Below, piece after piece: positions 23,961 to 33,051 of a stretch of 34,854 nt of DNA; position 1 is the stretch's first letter, and each line of letters opens with the position of its first letter. The stretch comes from Azohydromonas australica DSM 1124. Its GTDB lineage: Bacteria; Pseudomonadota; Gammaproteobacteria; Burkholderiales; Burkholderiaceae_C. The position numbers were made by a program, and so were the translations under genes. Under the pieces are notes generated by a model that worked only from the letters and a program-made list of their open reading frames with translations, did no database searches and was not told the DNA's origin. The stretch spans positions 1 to 34,854 of the forward strand of contig NZ_AUMO01000084.1 of the NCBI RefSeq assembly GCF_000430725.1, written 5' to 3'.

Positions 23961-26900
23961 ATGCCTGCAAATCATCTTCCCAGTGCGGTGCCTGAAGGCG
24001 GTCGGCGCGGCTGGCCGTACGAGGAGGGCGAGACATCGACGCTGGTGCGCTGCTGCAAGTGGGCGGCCACGTCGCTTGGCGACACGCTGAGCTGGCCGCA
24101 GAGCCTTCGTACCGTCGTCGAGTTGTGCCTTGCCTCGCCCATGCCGTGTTTTGTCTGGTGGGGTGCCGACCTTGTGCAGCTGTACAACGATGCCGCGGTG
24201 ACCCTTGTGGGCACTCACCACCCCGCAGCGTTCGGTGTGCCTGCGCGCCAAGCCTGGGGTGATGGCCGGGACAGGCTCACTGCGCTGATCGAGCAAGTGC
24301 TGGCAACGGGTACCAAGGTGGTTGGCAACGGGTTGCCCTGGCACGCCGAGCCAGATGCACTGCCGATTTACTGCAGCCCCCTGCGCGACGACTCAGGCTC
24401 GATCGCAGGGGTGTCCATCACCGTGCTGGAAGCATCGCCAAGGAGCATGGCAGCTCATGAGCCGGCTTCCTGGCCTGCGGTGCCTGAACGCAGCGCACAG
24501 GGGGCGACCGTACCGGCCTCGCCGGATGGCGATGCCGTGGAGGACTTTCGTGCGGTGTTCGAGGCGACACCTGCACCGCTGCTGGTTCTTGCGGTACCTG
24601 ACCTGCGCATCGTGGCCGTCAATGACGCGTATCTGCACATGCTGAGCCGGCGGCGCGAAGATCTGCTGGGAGGCACCCTGTTCGACATCGTTGCGGGCTC
24701 CTGTCACGAAGCAGCCACGGCAGTCGTGGACAGCTTGCGTGCATCTCTGGAGCGCGTGATCGCGACGGGCTGTACCGACGTGATGCCGGCACAGTGCTAC
24801 CGCATCCGCCAACCTCAATACCGCAGCAGTGGAGGCGAGGAGCAATGGTGGAGTCTCGTCAACACGCCCGTGCTCGGCGCTGACGGCCATGTGAGCTGGG
24901 TACTGCACCGGGTGGAAGACGTCACTGAGCTCATGCGACCACCCGACGAAGCAGCCTCCTACTTGGCATTGCCGCAGGAGCAGCGCCTGCTGTTCGAGCG
25001 GCTGCGTGCCAGCAGCATGGAGGCACAGCGTGCCCAGTTGGCCACGCGCGACAGCGAGCGACAAATGAGGCTGATGGCCGATGCCGTACCGCAGATCGTC
25101 TGGACGGCCCAGCCGGATGGCCGGATCGATTTCTTCAACTGGCGCTGGACGGAGTACACGGGCGTGGCACACAAGCCCATCGATGCCGCCGAATTGGTGG
25201 CTTGCTTCGTCCATCCCGAGGACGCCACGAAGTCGTTGGCTGCTGTTGACCAAGCGGTGCGCAGTGGTGGCGCGTTCAGCGTCGAGCACCGTATTCGCTC
25301 CGCCACGGGCGAGTACCGCTGGTTCCTGGCCCGCGCACTTCCTCACCGCAACCCGGACAGCGGCGAGATCGTGCGGTGGTTCGGCGCAGCGGTGGACATT
25401 CACGACCGTCGTGAGGCCGAAAGCCTGCTGCGCGAAAGTGAAAGCCGCCACGCCTTCCTGGTGCGGTTGGGCGATGTGCTGCGCTCGCTGGCCGATCCGC
25501 AGGCCATCCCGCGCGAAGTTTGTTGTCTGCTGCGCGAACACCTCGATGCATCCACCGTCACCTTTGCCCAGCCTGCCAACGAAGACGCAATCGTGCTTGC
25601 TGCATCCGATCCCGCCCCCGGCTTGGCTGGACTGATTGGCCTGCATCGGCTTGCAGACTACGGGCCGCGGGCCGAGGCGGAATTGCGTGCCGGACAGGCT
25701 GTGTCGTGCGGCGACGTCACCAGCGACATGGGACTGAACGCCGTCCTGCGTACGGCATTCGCCACCATGGGCACAGGAGCCTGGGCCAACGCCCCGATGG
25801 TCAGGCAAGGGCGGCTGGTCGCCATGCTTTCGGTCCACTTTCCCGAGCGTCATGCGTGGAAGCTCAGCGAACTGGACCTGATGCAGGAAGTCGTCAAGCG
25901 CGCCTGCGCGACGATCGATCGTGCCCGAACCGAGGTCGCCCTACGCGAGAGCGAGGCGCGCTTTCGTGCCATCGTGGACCTGGTGCCCGACGTGCTGTGG
26001 AGCAACGATTCCACCGGCAGCGTCGACTGGTTTAACCGGCGCTGGACCGAGTACACCGGCCAGCCGTTGGAGGAGGCCCTGGGCGTCGGCTGGCTCCAAG
26101 CCATCCATCCTGACGACAAGCCGCCCGCGTGGGCACGCTGGCACGAGGCCATCAAGGTGCAACGTAGCTTTGTAAGCGAGCACCGTATCCGGCGTCACGA
26201 CGGCGCTTGGCGTTGGCATTACGTGCGCAGTGAGCCGCTGCTCGATTCCGAGGGCCGCGTCGTGAGCTGGTACGGCGCGGCGCTCGACATCCACGAGCAG
26301 CGCAGTGCGCGCGAGTTGCTGGAGCACCAGGTGCAGCAGCGCACCACGGAATTGCGTGCCGTGCTTGACAGTGCAGCCAGCGCCATCATCGCCACCGACT
26401 TGCGCTGGCGCATTACCACGCTCAACCCGGCTGGCGAGGCGCTGCTGGGGCTATCGGCGGCGCAAGCGTTGGGCCGGCGTGTGCTGGACTTCGTCGACCC
26501 CCTGGAGCGTCGTACACGTGCACATCTGCTTCCTCGGGCTGTGCGGCAGGCGCTTGAAGCCGGCCAAGGCGAGCCGCTGCGCGAAAGGCGCCGCTATGGC
26601 CGTGAAAGCAACGAGTGGACGTACATCCGCGCGGATGGGACTCGATTTCCGGGGCTGCTGAACCTGAGTGTGCTGCGCGACGAGCAGGACAGACCGCGGG
26701 GGTTTCTCGGGGTCGTCACGGACCTGACCGAGCGCAAGGCGCTGGAGGAGGCGTTGCGGCTGCGCACGGCCCAGGCCGAGGCGGCCAACCTTGCCAAGAG
26801 CACGTTCCTGGCGCACATGAGCCACGAGATCCGCACACCGCTCAATGCCGTCATCGGGCTGAGCCAGCTGCTGCAGCGCAAGACGTTGCCGCAGGACGCC

Positions 26901-27500
26901 GCTCGCTTCGTCGATCACATACACCAAGCCGGTGAGCAGTTGCTGGCCGTTGTCAACGACGTGCTGGACCTCTCGCGTATCGAGGCTGGAGAAATGCGCC
27001 TGGAGAGCGTGCTCTTCGAACTGCCCAGGCTGCTGCAGGCGGCATGCGAGATGGTGCGGCCGCAGGCCGATGCCAAGGGCTTGGCACTGCAAACTGAAGT
27101 GCCGGCCGATCTTCCCAGGCATGTCATGGGCGACCCCGTTCGGCTCAAGCAGGTTTTCATCAACCTCATGGGCAATGCCGTGAAGTTCACTTCGATTGGA
27201 CAGGTGACGTTGCGTGCACAGCTGATGGAACAAACACCGCAGACAGCAAGACTTCGCTTTGAAGTGATCGATACCGGCATAGGCATCGAGCCTGAGGCCC
27301 AGGCCCGAATCTTCGAGGCCTTCGCTCAGGCCGACAGCTCCACGACGCGGCGCTTTGGTGGTACGGGGCTGGGCCTGTCCATCGTGCGGCGCCTGGTGGA
27401 AATGATGGGCGGGCAGCTTGAGCTGCAAAGCACACCGGGACGGGGCAGCACGTTCAGCGTGACCCTCGTCGTGGACCTGCCTGCGGGCACGTCATCGTGA
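23961..27500 (+). CDS. Soluble multi-PAS/GAF sensor histidine kinase
   Basis: The product has 1179 residues and no membrane span. Domains in order: a PAS-like start (about 30-165), PAS at 196-320, PAS/PAC at 370-490 (VPQIVWTAQPDGRIDFFNWR), GAF at about 495-660, PAS/PAC at 665-790 (VPDVLWSNDSTGSVDWFNRR), PAS at 797-925, HisKA with His955 in MSHEIRTPLNA, and HATPase_c (NLMGNAVKF, DTGIGIE, GGTGLGLSIV). The two PAS/PAC units are alike, as if duplicated. It would sense a cytoplasmic cue and phosphorylate an unlinked regulator; it has no receiver. No ribosome-binding site precedes ATG 23961, so the true start is uncertain. Confidence 0.9.
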   Translation: MPANHLPSAVPEGGRRGWPYEEGETSTLVRCCKWAATSLGDTLSWPQSLRTVVELCLASPMPCFVWWGADLVQLYNDAAVTLVGTHHPAAFGVPARQAWGDGRDRLTALIEQVLATGTKVVGNGLPWHAEPDALPIYCSPLRDDSGSIAGVSITVLEASPRSMAAHEPASWPAVPERSAQGATVPASPDGDAVEDFRAVFEATPAPLLVLAVPDLRIVAVNDAYLHMLSRRREDLLGGTLFDIVAGSCHEAATAVVDSLRASLERVIATGCTDVMPAQCYRIRQPQYRSSGGEEQWWSLVNTPVLGADGHVSWVLHRVEDVTELMRPPDEAASYLALPQEQRLLFERLRASSMEAQRAQLATRDSERQMRLMADAVPQIVWTAQPDGRIDFFNWRWTEYTGVAHKPIDAAELVACFVHPEDATKSLAAVDQAVRSGGAFSVEHRIRSATGEYRWFLARALPHRNPDSGEIVRWFGAAVDIHDRREAESLLRESESRHAFLVRLGDVLRSLADPQAIPREVCCLLREHLDASTVTFAQPANEDAIVLAASDPAPGLAGLIGLHRLADYGPRAEAELRAGQAVSCGDVTSDMGLNAVLRTAFATMGTGAWANAPMVRQGRLVAMLSVHFPERHAWKLSELDLMQEVVKRACATIDRARTEVALRESEARFRAIVDLVPDVLWSNDSTGSVDWFNRRWTEYTGQPLEEALGVGWLQAIHPDDKPPAWARWHEAIKVQRSFVSEHRIRRHDGAWRWHYVRSEPLLDSEGRVVSWYGAALDIHEQRSARELLEHQVQQRTTELRAVLDSAASAIIATDLRWRITTLNPAGEALLGLSAAQALGRRVLDFVDPLERRTRAHLLPRAVRQALEAGQGEPLRERRRYGRESNEWTYIRADGTRFPGLLNLSVLRDEQDRPRGFLGVVTDLTERKALEEALRLRTAQAEAANLAKSTFLAHMSHEIRTPLNAVIGLSQLLQRKTLPQDAARFVDHIHQAGEQLLAVVNDVLDLSRIEAGEMRLESVLFELPRLLQAACEMVRPQADAKGLALQTEVPADLPRHVMGDPVRLKQVFINLMGNAVKFTSIGQVTLRAQLMEQTPQTARLRFEVIDTGIGIEPEAQARIFEAFAQADSSTTRRFGGTGLGLSIVRRLVEMMGGQLELQSTPGRGSTFSVTLVVDLPAGTSS

Positions 27501-27755
27501 CTGGTCGGCCAACGCGCTTCTACAGGCGCCGCCGTACGCGTAAAAGGAGGGTGTTCCAGCCGTCCCCATGGCTTACTGGAGTCCGCGTGTACCAAAGCTG
27601 GCGGCCCTCACGCCGAGCACAGAGAATTACCGGACATCCGTGTATGGGCTGAACCTTTGTGGGTGGGAGAACTGGGGCCGATGTCGCATTGCCGAAGCGA
27701 CGCCAGACAGTTTCCACTCGCTCTCAAGGCAAGTTCAATTCAGGGAGAGCTTGGC

Positions 27756-28739
27756 ATGGCATTCAAATTGGCAGACTGCGGTGGCAGCCTGAGTGATCCC
27801 GACCGCCTTGCCGCAGTAGCGGCCACCCGGCTGTTGGACACGCGATCAGAGCCGATGTTCGATCGCATCGCGGAGCTTGCGAGAAAGTTCTACAGGACCG
27901 AAACAGCGTTCATCTCGCTGGTTGATGAGCGCCGGGTGTTTCGCAAGAGCATTGTGGCGTCCCTGTCCGCATCGACGTCCAAGCCACAGCGTGAATTGCC
28001 GGTGGACCAGTCGTTGTGTTCGCTTGTCATTGCCACAGGCAAGTCGCTGGCCGTCGGTGACGTTCGCAACGAGGCCCGGTGGGCGTGCGATGGCGGACTC
28101 GATACGCAGCGGTACGTTTCCTATGCCGGCGTACCGTTGCGCATTGAACGCCACGCCGTGGGTACGCTCGCTATCGTCGACTCGGCGCCAAGAATCTGGA
28201 CTGACGACGACCTTGGTGCGCTGCGGGATCTGGCTGCTTCAGTCGTGACCGAAATCGCGTTGCGCTCGACGAGGAAGCAGTGCGAGCATGCGCAAGCCGC
28301 TTTCAACACGCTGCAGCAGACGCTGGGGCTGGCCATGGCTACAGCCGGCTTGTGCACCTTCGACTGGGACATTGCACAGGACTACATTACCTGGTCCGAC
28401 AATCTGGAAGGAACACTGGGACTCGTGCCCGGCACCTTTGGCGGCACGTTCGATGACTTCATGGCATTGGTGCACCCTCAGGACCGCGAACGGGTCTGCG
28501 CTGCCTTGCAGCAGGCAGTGAAAGAGCGCGGACCGTATGCATGCGACTTTCGCATGCTGCGTCCCGACGGGTCAGTGCGCTGGTCAGAAAGCCGCGGTCG
28601 CATGGTGTGTGACGAGCAGGGGGTACCGCTGCGCCTGTTCGGCATTGACGTTGATGTCACGTGCCATCGTGAGGCTGCTGCGCAGCAGGATGTCGAGCGC
28701 AAGCGGTTGCTGCGCCTGCTCAAAGGTCGTGCGCCGTGA
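27756..28739 (+). CDS. GAF-PAS sensory protein without output domain
   Basis: GGAG at 27744-27747 supports ATG 27756. The 327-residue product has a GAF domain at about 20-180 (DPDRLAAVAATRLLDT, FDRIAELARKFYRTETAFIS, DQSLCSLVIATG, YAGVPLR) and a PAS_3 domain at about 195-315 (CTFDWDIAQDYITWSDNLEG, VRWSESRGRMV), ending in a short coiled coil. No kinase, cyclase or DNA-binding domain follows. It may be an adaptor for the kinase just upstream, or a gene cut short before its output domain. Confidence 0.85.
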   Translation: MAFKLADCGGSLSDPDRLAAVAATRLLDTRSEPMFDRIAELARKFYRTETAFISLVDERRVFRKSIVASLSASTSKPQRELPVDQSLCSLVIATGKSLAVGDVRNEARWACDGGLDTQRYVSYAGVPLRIERHAVGTLAIVDSAPRIWTDDDLGALRDLAASVVTEIALRSTRKQCEHAQAAFNTLQQTLGLAMATAGLCTFDWDIAQDYITWSDNLEGTLGLVPGTFGGTFDDFMALVHPQDRERVCAALQQAVKERGPYACDFRMLRPDGSVRWSESRGRMVCDEQGVPLRLFGIDVDVTCHREAAAQQDVERKRLLRLLKGRAP

Positions 28740-29156
28740 GCGCAGCTGAGGCCGCTGCTCCTTCGCGGACTCTATATACAAACCGCAATTTTCATTGGGC
28801 ACAGATACGTCATGCTCTCAGCAACCACGCATATGTCGAGTAGCACGTGGCCGTGTCGGGTGCTACTTGCACGAAGGAGAAACTGCCGCGCGCCAGTACC
28901 TTCGATGATGTACCAACTCAGAGCCGGCAAGTCAGCTTCATTCGAAATTCAAGAAAAACTATTTCCTGCAGCGTCGTCATGCCGTTCATAAAGTTCATAT
29001 GCATCGCGGCGTGGCTGCTTCCTCCTTGCGAGCCAGAACCTCAGCTCCCAGCAATGGCAGGAACCAAGACCTCGGCGATTTCACCGATCCAGCACGTCGG
29101 CTTCATCGGGAATGCCCGATACTTCAACGCTTTGACCTTCAGCCTTGGCTCTGACC
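28740..29156. other. Intergenic region before the LysR gene
   Basis: A plus-strand frame from 28847 to 29194 is open but has unnatural composition and overlaps the LysR start. No terminator with a T-run was found after 28739. The LysR promoter should lie here. Confidence 0.35.
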
Positions 29157-30107
29157 ATGCACCTGACATTGCGTCAACTGAGGTACTTCGTTGAAATTGC
29201 CCGTAGCCGCAGCTTTTCGCGCGCTGCCGAGCATCTCAGCGTTGCACAGCCGGCACTGAGCCAGAACATTGCAGCGCTGGAGGCGGAACTCGGTGCCAAG
29301 CTGTTTGAGCGCCATGCCAGAGGGGTCGAGCTGTCAGAAGCGGGGCACCGCCTTTATGCCCGTGCCGTCGAGTTGCTGGCTGGGTTTGACAGCCTACGAG
29401 ATCATGTCGAGGGACGCCCGGTGCGGCCATCCGGCCCGGTTCGCGTATCCATCGCCGGTTCCCTGGCTGCCGTCGTGATTGCGCCGTTGCTGCGCCGGGT
29501 GACGGATCTGTACCCCGACGTTGAGTTGACTGTCACGGAGGCTCTTTCGTTCGAAGTGCGCAGACAGGTGGAATCAGGCGAGGTCCACTTGGCCTTGATG
29601 CCCGGCGCGTCCGAACTTCTCGGCATGGAGGCGCTGCCCGTCTTCGAAGAGCGTTTCATGCTGTTTGGCACCTATGGCGCCATGCGCCGTGAGCCCAAGC
29701 AACTGCCGTTTGCCGAGGTCGTCCAGCGTCCATTGGCGGCGCCTGACCGTGGCCATGACCTGCGCAAGATTATCGAGCGAGCCGCCAGCTCCCTCAACCA
29801 GCCACTGGACGTGCGCTACGAGCTCAACAGCCCACCCATGCTGGTCGCGATCGTGAAGGAAGGACTGGCCTATGCCGTCTTGCCGGTCAGCGCTTGCATA
29901 GAGGCAGTGGCCGCCAAGTCGGTCGCAGGTCGCTTGATCGTCGAGCCCGAGCTGACCCGGGTGCAGGCATTGGTCTGGCCCAAGGATCGACCCTTGACGC
30001 CCGCTGCAGCAGCCGTTCGGGACGCCATTGCGCACGTCATGGCCGAGCTGGTCCGGGATGAGCGCTTGCATGGGCGGCTGTTGGACACGACGTATATAAA
30101 TTTCTAA
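29157..30107 (+). CDS. LysR-type transcriptional regulator
   Basis: The 316-residue product starts MHLTLRQLRYFVEIARSRSF and has the classic winged helix-turn-helix (SRAAEHLSVAQPALSQNIAA, LEAELGAKLFERHARGVELS) followed by the LysR substrate-binding domain (PVRVSIAGSLAAVVIAPLLR, HLALMPGASELLGME, VKEGLAYAVLPVSA). LysR regulators usually activate a neighbouring operon when a small organic effector binds. Here the sulfatase gene begins 98 bases downstream in the same direction, so it is the likely target. ATG 29157 fits the family start; TTG 29145 is less likely. Confidence 0.9.
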   Translation: MHLTLRQLRYFVEIARSRSFSRAAEHLSVAQPALSQNIAALEAELGAKLFERHARGVELSEAGHRLYARAVELLAGFDSLRDHVEGRPVRPSGPVRVSIAGSLAAVVIAPLLRRVTDLYPDVELTVTEALSFEVRRQVESGEVHLALMPGASELLGMEALPVFEERFMLFGTYGAMRREPKQLPFAEVVQRPLAAPDRGHDLRKIIERAASSLNQPLDVRYELNSPPMLVAIVKEGLAYAVLPVSACIEAVAAKSVAGRLIVEPELTRVQALVWPKDRPLTPAAAAVRDAIAHVMAELVRDERLHGRLLDTTYINF

Positions 30108-30160
30108 TACCAGCCCAGTCTAAGACAGTATTGGATACCTGAGCCCGCTTTCACCAAACT

Positions 30161-30200
30161 GTCTCCTATAGGACGGCGTTGCCGTCCGACGCTAGGAGAC
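30161..30200 (+). promoter_or_regulatory. Compound hairpin covering the sulfatase ribosome-binding site
   Basis: Outer arms GTCTCCTA (30161-30168) and TAGGAGAC (30193-30200) pair, and inside them GGACGGC (30171-30177) pairs with GCCGTCC (30181-30187) around loop GTT. The AGGAG of the sulfatase lies in the outer right arm, six bases before ATG 30206 is reached. Confidence 0.6.
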
Positions 30201-30205
30201 AAGTC

Positions 30206-31657
30206 ATGGCACAGAAGAACGTCGTGGTCATCATGTCCGATGAGCACGATCCGCGGATCATGGGATGCTCCGGTCATCCCTTCGTGAAGACGCCCAACCT
30301 CGACGCGCTAGCCAATCGAGGGGTCCGGTTCACCAACGCCTACACGCCCAGCCCCATCTGTGTGCCTGCCCGTGCAGCATTCGCAACGGGCCTGAGGGTG
30401 CACCAGGTGCGCCTGTGGGACAACGCCATGCCCTATACGGGTGAGCAACGCGGCTGGGGGCATGTGCTGCAGGACCATGAAATCCGCGTCGAAAGTATCG
30501 GCAAGCTGCATTACCGCAATGCCGAGGATCCAGCCGGTTTCGATGCCGAGCATCTGCCAATGCACGTTGTTGGCGGTCACGGCATGGTCTGGGGCTCCAT
30601 CCGCGACCCGTTCCGCCCGCGCCCCAACGGGCCGCGCATGCTGGGCGAGTGGATGGGTCCCGGCGAGTCTACGTACACGCAGTACGACCGTTCCGTGACG
30701 AAGCGGGCCGTGCAGTGGCTGCACGAGGCAGCCGAGCGCCGTGACGAGAGCGGCTTCGTGCTCTACATCGGCCTGGTAGCGCCTCACTTCCCCTTCGTGG
30801 TGCCTGAGGAGTTCTACAACCTCTACCCGCTCGACAAGCTTCCCGAGCCGAAGCTGCATCCAAGCACCGGTTACCAGCGCCATCCGTGGGTGCAGGAGTA
30901 TGCCGACTTCATGGGCTCGGAAGACCGTTTTGCCGATCCCGATGAGCGGCTGCGCGCCTTTGCCGCGTACTACGGCCTGTGCAGCTGGATGGACCATAAC
31001 GTGGGCCAGATCCTGGCGGCGCTGCAAGACGCCGGCTTGGCCAACAGCACGCACGTGGTCTACACCTCTGACCACGGTGACAACCTGGGCGCCCGCGGCG
31101 TCTGGGGCAAGTCCACGCTCTACGAGGAGAGCGTGAAGGTGCCGATGCTACTGGCCGGCCCTGGCGTCACTCCCTCGGTGTGCGACACCCCGGTGGACCT
31201 GCTGGACCTGTTCCCCACCATCCTGCAAGGCGCAGGCATCGATCCCACGCCGGAGATGGTGGACCGCCCGGGACGCTCGCTGTTCGAGGTGGCGACCTCC
31301 GCCCCGGATCCCGAGCGGCCGATCTTGAGCGAGTACCACGCCGCGGGCAGCAACTCCGCCGGGTTCATGTTGCGCAAGGGACGCTGGAAGTACCATTACT
31401 ACGTCGGATTCCGCCCCGAACTCTTTGACCTGCAAACCGACCCCGAGGAACTGCACGACTTGGCAGGCGATCCCGCGTACGCACAAACGCTGGAGGGCAT
31501 GCACCGGGCGCTTCTCGCCATCTGCGACCCCGAGGCAGTGGACCGCCAGGCCAAGGCCGACCAGGCAGCCTTGATTGAGCATTACGGCGGCCCCGACACG
31601 GCCCACACCATGGGCTCGTCGACCTCGACGCCAGTGACAGCCAAGGTCGACCACTGA
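30206..31657 (+). CDS. Cys-type sulfatase (formylglycine-dependent)
   Basis: The 483-residue product belongs to the alkaline phosphatase/sulfatase superfamily. Metal-site residues appear early (MSDEHDPRIMG) and late (SDHGDNLG, D289-H290). The activation signature is C52-V-P-A-R56, in which Cys52 would be converted to formylglycine by a modifying enzyme not in the window; the active-site Lys302 follows in GKSTLYEESVKVPM. The sequence resembles choline sulfatases and phosphonate monoester hydrolases more than large arylsulfatases. It has no signal peptide, so it probably acts in the cytoplasm. ATG 30206 has GGAG eight bases upstream. It is the first of three closely spaced genes. Confidence 0.9.
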   Translation: MAQKNVVVIMSDEHDPRIMGCSGHPFVKTPNLDALANRGVRFTNAYTPSPICVPARAAFATGLRVHQVRLWDNAMPYTGEQRGWGHVLQDHEIRVESIGKLHYRNAEDPAGFDAEHLPMHVVGGHGMVWGSIRDPFRPRPNGPRMLGEWMGPGESTYTQYDRSVTKRAVQWLHEAAERRDESGFVLYIGLVAPHFPFVVPEEFYNLYPLDKLPEPKLHPSTGYQRHPWVQEYADFMGSEDRFADPDERLRAFAAYYGLCSWMDHNVGQILAALQDAGLANSTHVVYTSDHGDNLGARGVWGKSTLYEESVKVPMLLAGPGVTPSVCDTPVDLLDLFPTILQGAGIDPTPEMVDRPGRSLFEVATSAPDPERPILSEYHAAGSNSAGFMLRKGRWKYHYYVGFRPELFDLQTDPEELHDLAGDPAYAQTLEGMHRALLAICDPEAVDRQAKADQAALIEHYGGPDTAHTMGSSTSTPVTAKVDH

Positions 31658-31672
31658 TTCAGCGGAGGTCTC

Positions 31673-33019
31673 ATGGAGCAGCTTGAAAAGAACGCGGCCG
31701 GTGCCGTGGTGGAAGAACGCTTTCTCACTGACTGGAGCGGCCTTACGGTTGGGCAGCCGCGGGAGGTTATGCGGCCCAGGAGTACCGAGGAAGTCGCGGC
31801 CATCGTGCGCCGCTGCCGTGAAGAGGGTCGCCGCATCACGGTACAAGGTGGCATGACTGGTGTCGCGGGCGGCGGGGTGCCGGCGGATGGCGACGTCGTG
31901 ATCAACCTGGAGCGCATGAACAAGATCGAGGAGATCGACGCGCTTGAAGGTGTCATGCAGGTTCAGGCAGGTGCCACCCTGCAGGAGGTGCAAGATGCCG
32001 CAGCGCAGCAGGGCTGGATGTTCGCAGTCGATCTGGGCGCACGCGGAAGCTGCCAGATCGGCGGCAACGCTTCCACGAACGCTGGCGGCATTCGCGTCAT
32101 CCGCTACGGCACGATGCGTGACTCGGTGCTGGGCGTCGAGGCCGTGCTGGCTGACGGCACCGTGGTGTCATCGCTCACGCGCCTGGTCAAAAACAGCACG
32201 GGGCTGGACCCGAGGTTCCTGTTCGTAGGCACCGAAGGCACGCTGGGCATCATCACGCGTCTGACGTTGCGACTGCACCCGCCCATGGGCGAGATAGCGG
32301 CAGCGTGGGTCGCCGCTACCGACTTCGAGTCGCTGCCCAAGCTCCTGCGCTCGCTCAAGCGGAGCCTGGGTACCGGCCTGTGCGCGTTCGAGTTCATGTC
32401 GGATCGCTTCGTGCGCCTTGCAACCCGCCTGACTGGTCAGGACATGCCGCTGCCGCAGCATGCGGACTGGTACGTGCTGGTGGAAGCGGCGGGATCGGCC
32501 GGGCAATCGATGGAGGAGTCGCTGCAGGCTGCGCTGGAGAAGGCGCTGGAAGACGGTGACATCATCGACTGTGCGGTTGCCGCCACGATCGCGCACCGCG
32601 AGGCTTTCTGGCGGCTGCGGGAATCCATTCCGGAGATCCTGACCCACCTGAAGCCGGCTGCCACGCTCGACATCGGGATGCCCTGGGCTCACACGGCGTC
32701 CTACATCAGCGAAGTGGACGCTGCACTTCAGGCAAAGCTGCCTGATGCGCAGCACCTGTTCCTCGGACACCTGGGCGACAACAACTTGCACATCATCAGC
32801 GGGCCGGTCGATGAAGCCGGCGTGCATGCGGTGGACGAGATTGCCTACGGAGCACTGCGCGGTCGCGGCGGCACGGTCAGTGCCGAGCACGGCGTAGGGC
32901 GTTTGAAGAAGGAATACCTGTCCGTGACTCGCTCCGCGGAAGAAGTCGCGTTGATGCGTCGGCTCAAGCACGCCTTGGACCCGGAAGGCCTGCTCAATCC
33001 AGGCCGAATCTTCGATTGA
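31673..33019 (+). CDS. FAD-binding oxidase, GlcD / D-lactate dehydrogenase type
   Basis: GGAGG at 31663-31667 precedes ATG 31673, 15 bases after the sulfatase stop. The 448-residue product has the PCMH FAD fold (GGMTGVAGGGVPADGDVVIN, GNASTNAGGIRVIRYG, GTEGTLGIITRLTLRLHP) and the FAD-oxidase C domain (HLGDNNLHI, SAEHGVGRLKKEYL, DPEGLLNPGRIFD). Relatives oxidise D-2-hydroxy acids such as glycolate, lactate or 2-hydroxyglutarate, passing electrons to the quinone pool or to electron-transfer flavoprotein. Its place next to a sulfatase suggests that it oxidises a hydroxy acid released by desulfation. The etfB gene 1.3 kb downstream may be coincidence. Confidence 0.9.
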   Translation: MEQLEKNAAGAVVEERFLTDWSGLTVGQPREVMRPRSTEEVAAIVRRCREEGRRITVQGGMTGVAGGGVPADGDVVINLERMNKIEEIDALEGVMQVQAGATLQEVQDAAAQQGWMFAVDLGARGSCQIGGNASTNAGGIRVIRYGTMRDSVLGVEAVLADGTVVSSLTRLVKNSTGLDPRFLFVGTEGTLGIITRLTLRLHPPMGEIAAAWVAATDFESLPKLLRSLKRSLGTGLCAFEFMSDRFVRLATRLTGQDMPLPQHADWYVLVEAAGSAGQSMEESLQAALEKALEDGDIIDCAVAATIAHREAFWRLRESIPEILTHLKPAATLDIGMPWAHTASYISEVDAALQAKLPDAQHLFLGHLGDNNLHIISGPVDEAGVHAVDEIAYGALRGRGGTVSAEHGVGRLKKEYLSVTRSAEEVALMRRLKHALDPEGLLNPGRIFD

Positions 33020-33051
33020 AGTGCCAAGAAACCAACATAACGGAGACAAGC

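Noticed and set aside
24393..25853. 486-residue open frame on the minus strand
   Set aside because: It is antisense to the multi-PAS kinase, whose domains are unmistakable; composition is unnatural (His/Gln/Arg-rich).
28847..29194. 115-residue plus-strand frame before LysR
   Set aside because: No ribosome-binding site, unnatural composition and overlap with the LysR start.
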